This document shows, in pieces, positions 22,278-26,424 of a DNA stretch of 26,424 bases. The notes below the pieces were generated by a model, which was given only the letters and a program-made list of their open reading frames with translations, ran no database searches and had not been told where the DNA came from. Origin of the DNA: an uncultured Paraprevotella sp. (GTDB lineage: Bacteria; Bacteroidota; Bacteroidia; Bacteroidales; Bacteroidaceae). The translations under genes and the position numbers were made by a program. Where the stretch lies: the NCBI GenBank assembly GCA_900766785.1, contig CAAFWT010000158.1, positions 1 to 26,424 of the forward strand, given 5' to 3'. How positions within the stretch are numbered: the first letter of the stretch is position 1; the number at the start of each line of letters is the position of its first letter.

Positions 22278-25200
22278 ATGAAAAAGAGACTACTTTCCAT
22301 GCCGGGACGTATCCTGTCCTGGGTTTTCCTTTCCCTGTTTGTTTCTTTGGGATCGTCGTCCTATGCTTTTGAGAGCGGACAAACCTTGTGTATCAGCCGC
22401 GGAGACTTGTCAGTCATGCCCAAGAACTCCTCGCTGAGCACAGGAGCTCTGGCAGAGATGTGGACCGATGCGCAAACCAGTTCCCAGAGGTGGGTTCTGC
22501 AGACAGCCAGTTCCACCACCTTTTATATCACCAATGCCTATACAGGTATGATTCTGGCAGCCACTTCCACCATATCTGCTGGTGCTTCTGTCTCCGTCCT
22601 GGAGCGTGCCGCAGCAGCCTCGCGTGGCCGTTGGGAGATAGTGCCCGTGGAGGGTGGTGAGGATGAGTACATCATCTATGCCAGTACCACCAGGCGGTAT
22701 GCACTCTCCACCGACGCCGTGCCTGCCGACGGCAGTACGCTCCGTTTGGTGTCTGTTGCCACTGCCGACTCCTCGGAGTTTGTGTGGAAGGTGACGGAGT
22801 GTGAACCGCAGAGCACCTCTCTCACCCAGGAGATTCGCAACGACATGATGGAGAAGTGGAAAGCACATTATTATCACAAGGCCAGCACAGGTTATGTGAT
22901 AGGAAACGGTGGCTGGTGGGGTGATGCCGAGATGTTCGAGGTGGTTCTCGATGCCCTTGAGACCACAGGTGACCGTCAGTATGCCACCATGTTTGAGAAT
23001 CTCTATGTCAACTTCATAGCTCGTAAGACAGGCAACTGGATCAATGGATCGGGATACAATGAGTACAATGATGATATCGCCTGGATGTGCATAGCCTGTG
23101 TGCGTGCCTATCTGCTGACGGGTGTCACCAAGTATCTGACCACAGCCAAGAGCAATTTCGATGGCATGTATGCCCGTGCTGCCAAGTATGCCAACGGTAC
23201 ACTGGTGTGGAAGCAGGGCAACGGAGGTACCACCTCCTGTATCAATGGTCCCGCTGCCGTCTGTGCCTGTTATCTGGGCATTGCCTTGAACAAAGAAGAC
23301 TATTTCCAGAAGGCAGCCACCATCTATGCCGGTGAGCGTGGTTTGCTCTATAACATCAATTCCCAGGGAGTCTTCAACGGTCAGGTCTATGACAGCGGCG
23401 ACCCTGAGAAGGGAACCGTGGGCAATACTTGGTCCTCTACGTACAATCAGGGTACCAGTCTGGGTGCCGCAGTGATGCTCTACGAACATTTTGGCAAGGA
23501 GCAGTATCGTGCTGATGCCGATGCCATCATGAACTGGACTGCCAAAAATCTGGCCAATAGCTATGGCATCATCAAGGTTTGTCAGACGGTCAATGGCGAC
23601 CTGACGGGCTTCAAGGGTATTCTCATGCGTTATGTCCGTCGCTATGCTGCCTCCCTCGGCCATCCTCAGTGGTATGAATGGTTGGCCAAGAATGCCTTCC
23701 ATGCTTGGAACAATCGCAACTCGGCAGGTATCAGCATGTCGGCATGGCTTACCAAGACCCCCGAGAATTTCTACTATTCCGACGGAGGTGACTTCAAAAA
23801 TGATGGCGTAGGTGCCTTCACAGCTGTGTCTGCAGCCTTCAATGCTCATCTGGGCGCAGTGGATGAGCGTGATGCATACAGCGTGATGCAGGCCGAGGAT
23901 TTCAATTTCCTGTGCGGAACCCCCATCGTGGGCAGTGGTGATGACGAGGATGGCACTGGTTATGCCGGTAACATGCGCAAAGGTAATTATGTGGGATACA
24001 GGAATGTGGATTTCGGTTCCCGCTATGCCTCCCATATCATCCTGCGTGCCTCTCTCCTGCGTTCCTTCTCCACAGTTAATGTCTATCTGGATGCTCCTTC
24101 TGAGACCCAGGGTACCCTGGTGTGCACCATCCAGCCTCTTTCTGAAGAGGAGCGCTCTGGCTGGACCACCATCGAGCGTCCTCTCAACATTCCTGTTACG
24201 GGCAAGCACGATGTCTATTTCGTATGTGCGGGCACAGCGGGCATAGACCTGGCTTCCATCAACTGGTTCCAGTTCTCCTCCCGCAATCCCATCTTTGATG
24301 ATGTGGTCAGCCCTCTGGGTGTCTTCTCCACTTCCCTGGACCATACTCCGCAGTCGCTGTCCCTGCTCTCCGATGCCAATCCCACCACACAGTTCTGTGG
24401 AGTGGCTCAGGCAGATGGTCAGGCCTGGATTCAGTATGATGCACCGTCACCAGTGCTTCTGCAGGGCTATTCCCTCTTCTCGGGCTACAATTCCACTGCC
24501 GACCCTTCGGGCTGGGAACTCATGGGCAGTGAGGATGGCCAGTCATGGACATCCCTTCATGAGGTATCGGAGGCCACCTTCGTGGCACGTGGCCAGTCTC
24601 TGAAGTTCGACCTCAATATTGATCAGCCCTATCAGCATTTCCGTCTTCTCTTGCATGGTCAGGCGAACCAGACCTCCTTCTATCTGTCTGAATGGCAACT
24701 GATGGGACGTTCCGTATCTTCTGTGGACATCACTGCCGATGGAGGTTCCATCAGTGAGGCCGAATCCTTGATAGACCACCAGGGACTCACTTCTGCAGTG
24801 GTGCCTCAGGCAGGTGTGGTCTATAGGGCAGCAGGCAATTATGCTCTCACCCATTACAGTCTCACCACCTCTGCCACCCATGCTCCTGTGTCCTGGGTGC
24901 TCGAGGGTTCCACCAATGGCACCGTGTGGAAGGTGGTGGACGAGCGTCAGGATGTCACCTTCCCCTATCCTGTCACCACCAGTGTCTTCGAGGTTCAGGA
25001 TGCTCAGGTATATATATGGTATCGTCTGCGCATGACAGCCGAGGGCGAGGCTCATCTCAATCAGTGGCAGATGTTTGGCCGTCTGGATATGGGCACTGTC
25101 TATCCCGATGTCACCACCTTGATGCAGGTCACTGGTCCCGATGGTTCTGCCCAGTCCATGCTGGTGGATGATCGCATAGAGACCTTCAGCAGTGTCACGG

Positions 25201-26186
25201 GCGACAGCCTCTACTGGCTCCTGGAGTCTCCGCTTCCTGTCCGTCCTCTTGCCTATTCGGTAATAGCATCCGCCGATATGGATCAGACTCCCACATCGGT
25301 CTCCGTTCGCGGACTCTCCGATGATGGAGCTGCCAGCGTCCTCTCCACTCGCTCTATTGCCCTCAATGCCCGTGGCTCCCGATACACCAGTACGATGGCC
25401 ACCAGCAAGAACTTCAGCCGATTCCAGTTGTTGGTCAACTCCACCCGTACCGAGGAAGGCAAGGCAGCCTCACTCACAGGCTTTGAACTCTATGGAACCG
25501 TTGTTGCAGATGCCGAGGCGGAGGCCTTGAATGTTCCTGCTTCTGTGGAGAGCACCTCCGAGGGAGCGTCCACTACCGAGGTCATAGATAAGCTCACCGA
25601 CCAGAATCGTCTCACCGCTTACCGTGCCGACATCCAGGACTCTGTCCTCATCACCTTCTCCTATGCCACTCCTGTCTCTGTGGACTGCTATGCCATCACG
25701 GCAGGCAAGGACAAGGCAGAGTGCGATCCCTCTGATTGGGAGTTCCAGGGTTCTGCCGATGGGGTAGAGTGGGTCACTCTGGACAGCCGTAGTGGTGAAC
25801 TCTTCTCTCATCGTTATGCCACACAGTTCTACCGTCTCAGTCAGTCTGTCTCTTATCCTTATTACCGTCTGCTTGTTCACAGTGTCAACGGTGGTCTTCA
25901 GTTGCAGATGACCGAACTGCAGTTGTTCCATTTGGGAATGGGCACCTCTTTGCTCCCTGTTCCTGGCGGCTTGTTGTCTGCAGATATCCAGGTACGTTCG
26001 GGAAGAGTCCAGGTGGATGTTCCTCAGTCGGCTGTTCTCTGTGTATATGATACGGAGGGTCGTTTGCTTGATGCTCATCGTCTGGAGGCAGGCAGCAGTA
26101 CGTTGCCCGTTCCGGCAGCCCAAGGCATCCTCCTCTTTGTTCTGCGTACACCAGGAGGTTCTCTGGTTCGCAAGGTTCGCCTATAG
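22278..26186 (+). CDS. Multidomain secreted GH76 alpha-1,6-mannanase-like protein, T9SS-like tail
   Basis: A 1302-residue secreted glycosidase. A signal peptide (cleavage near SSYA) is followed by a ricin/RICIN-like lectin region (about 33-180; WVLQTASSTTFYITNAYTG). The GH76 (alpha/alpha)6 domain spans about 185-530: NGGWWGDAEMFEVVLDALE and YNEYNDDIAWMCIACVRAYL, where Asp265-Asp266 are the expected catalytic pair. Then come a CBM6-like domain (about 533-668; YSVMQAEDFN to SINWFQF) and four F5/8-type-C (discoidin)-like modules (about 674-811, 812-936, 937-1075 and 1085-1220). Several of these close with a phrase like EWQLMGR or QWQMFGR. The final ~75 residues fit a T9SS type A sorting domain. 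GH76 enzymes cut the alpha-1,6 backbone of fungal mannan or bacterial mannosyl glycans. No SusC/SusD pair is visible in the window. It has its own promoter. Confidence 0.9.
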   Translation: MKKRLLSMPGRILSWVFLSLFVSLGSSSYAFESGQTLCISRGDLSVMPKNSSLSTGALAEMWTDAQTSSQRWVLQTASSTTFYITNAYTGMILAATSTISAGASVSVLERAAAASRGRWEIVPVEGGEDEYIIYASTTRRYALSTDAVPADGSTLRLVSVATADSSEFVWKVTECEPQSTSLTQEIRNDMMEKWKAHYYHKASTGYVIGNGGWWGDAEMFEVVLDALETTGDRQYATMFENLYVNFIARKTGNWINGSGYNEYNDDIAWMCIACVRAYLLTGVTKYLTTAKSNFDGMYARAAKYANGTLVWKQGNGGTTSCINGPAAVCACYLGIALNKEDYFQKAATIYAGERGLLYNINSQGVFNGQVYDSGDPEKGTVGNTWSSTYNQGTSLGAAVMLYEHFGKEQYRADADAIMNWTAKNLANSYGIIKVCQTVNGDLTGFKGILMRYVRRYAASLGHPQWYEWLAKNAFHAWNNRNSAGISMSAWLTKTPENFYYSDGGDFKNDGVGAFTAVSAAFNAHLGAVDERDAYSVMQAEDFNFLCGTPIVGSGDDEDGTGYAGNMRKGNYVGYRNVDFGSRYASHIILRASLLRSFSTVNVYLDAPSETQGTLVCTIQPLSEEERSGWTTIERPLNIPVTGKHDVYFVCAGTAGIDLASINWFQFSSRNPIFDDVVSPLGVFSTSLDHTPQSLSLLSDANPTTQFCGVAQADGQAWIQYDAPSPVLLQGYSLFSGYNSTADPSGWELMGSEDGQSWTSLHEVSEATFVARGQSLKFDLNIDQPYQHFRLLLHGQANQTSFYLSEWQLMGRSVSSVDITADGGSISEAESLIDHQGLTSAVVPQAGVVYRAAGNYALTHYSLTTSATHAPVSWVLEGSTNGTVWKVVDERQDVTFPYPVTTSVFEVQDAQVYIWYRLRMTAEGEAHLNQWQMFGRLDMGTVYPDVTTLMQVTGPDGSAQSMLVDDRIETFSSVTGDSLYWLLESPLPVRPLAYSVIASADMDQTPTSVSVRGLSDDGAASVLSTRSIALNARGSRYTSTMATSKNFSRFQLLVNSTRTEEGKAASLTGFELYGTVVADAEAEALNVPASVESTSEGASTTEVIDKLTDQNRLTAYRADIQDSVLITFSYATPVSVDCYAITAGKDKAECDPSDWEFQGSADGVEWVTLDSRSGELFSHRYATQFYRLSQSVSYPYYRLLVHSVNGGLQLQMTELQLFHLGMGTSLLPVPGGLLSADIQVRSGRVQVDVPQSAVLCVYDTEGRLLDAHRLEAGSSTLPVPAAQGILLFVLRTPGGSLVRKVRL

Positions 26187-26220
26187 TCTCTCGCGCGTAT
26201 ATTATATATAAGGTGTGACT

Positions 26221-26294
26221 GTCCTCCATGCATCCACTCCTCAGAACCATCAGATGTGTTCCTGTGGAAGTGCTGCCTGGAGGACTTTTTTTTT
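26221..26294 (+). terminator. Long imperfect hairpin plus T9, terminator of the GH76 gene
   Basis: GTCCTCCA (26221-26228) pairs with TGGAGGAC (26278-26285), immediately followed by nine T (26286-26294). The 49-base interior has further pairs in register (GCA/TGC, CCAC/GTGG, and AACCATC with GATGTGTT), so the whole 65-base segment can fold as one rod. It lies 34 bases past the GH76 stop. A small RNA ending at this terminator is an alternative. Confidence 0.75.
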
Positions 26295-26300
26295 CATACC

Positions 26301-26321
26301 ACGGATTAGACGGATAAGACG
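26301..26321. repeat. Short imperfect tandem repeat ACGGATNAG
   Basis: ACGGATTAG (26301-26309) and ACGGATAAG (26310-26318) are followed by a third start, ACG. It lies just before the TTGAAC array and after the T9 terminator, in non-coding DNA. Confidence 0.6.
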
Positions 26322-26324
26322 AAT

Positions 26325-26424
26325 TTGAACCCTTGAACCCCTTGAACTCTTGAACTCTTGAACCCCTTGAACTCTTGAACTCTTGAACCCCTTGAACTCT
26401 TGAACTCTTGAACCCCTTGATCCC
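26325..26424. repeat. Hierarchical TTGAAC tandem array running off the window
   Basis: Twelve tandem units of 8 or 9 bases, each starting TTGAAC except the last (TTGATCCC). After two opening units ending CCC and CCCC, the units form a higher-order 25-base period: two TTGAACTC followed by one TTGAACCCC, repeated three times without error (26342-26416). No reading frame of note covers it. The true length is unknown because the window ends inside or at the edge of the array. Confidence 0.95.

Noticed and set aside
22410..24344. 644-codon open frame antisense to the GH76 gene, and a similar 562-codon frame at 8396-10084
   Set aside because: Shadow frames produced by codon bias in the sense genes; no recognisable protein features.
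26325..26424. Terminal repeats as a CRISPR array
   Set aside because: The units are contiguous 8-9 base tandem copies with no unique spacers and no cas genes.

Overview
This 26.4 kb window looks like chromosomal DNA from a Bacteroidales bacterium, most likely a Prevotellaceae member of moderate GC. Three things point there. Promoter-like sites have the Bacteroidetes form (TTTG, about 20-23 bases, TAnnTTTG) instead of the E. coli -35/-10 form. Four large secreted proteins end in tails like the type IX secretion system (T9SS) type A sorting domain. Ribosomal protein bS16 has the long Ala/Lys/Glu-rich tail usual in this phylum. No integrase, transposase, phage gene or CRISPR array is visible.

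Layout. Positions 1-264 hold no recognisable gene apart from the rpsP terminator. On the minus strand follow rpsP (bS16), an OPT-family oligopeptide transporter and tRNA-Ala(GGC). From a divergent promoter, a plus-strand run (3219-11239) carries two tandem paralogous M6-like metalloproteases, an EamA/DMT membrane transporter, a secreted GH99-like glycosidase and a GT4-like glycosyltransferase. It ends at a perfect 17-bp hairpin. A minus-strand block (11322-14104) then holds ribonuclease G, a 29-residue highly basic AURKAIP1/COX24-like protein missed by ordinary ORF calling, and a BspA-like leucine-rich-repeat lipoprotein. From a second divergent promoter a plus-strand run (14317-22126) carries an ABC-F ATPase, an M13 neprilysin-like lipoprotein peptidase, MetA, a U32 peptidase and a membrane lipoprotein with a zinc ribbon. 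The last three overlap or nearly touch. After a terminator-like hairpin that runs into a new promoter comes a 1302-residue GH76 mannanase-like protein with a ricin-like domain, a CBM6-like domain, four F5/8-type-C-like domains and a T9SS-like tail. The window closes with a long hairpin plus a T9 run and a hierarchical TTGAAC tandem repeat that runs off the end.

Functionally the window mixes housekeeping genes (bS16, tRNA, RNase G, ABC-F, methionine synthesis, U32) with an outward-facing nutrient-acquisition set (OPT transporter, M6 and M13 peptidases, GH99-like and GH76 glycosidases). GH76 and GH99 enzymes are both known from alpha-mannan breakdown, so a mannoprotein diet is a reasonable but unproven reading. 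I do not see a clearly new multi-gene system. The best second-look items are the M6-M6-EamA-GH-GT cluster and its substituted active-site positions, the 29-residue protein with a palindromic promoter, the Ser/Cys-rich insert in the U32 protein, the zinc-ribbon lipoprotein, and the structured DNA near positions 11250, 22175 and 26325.
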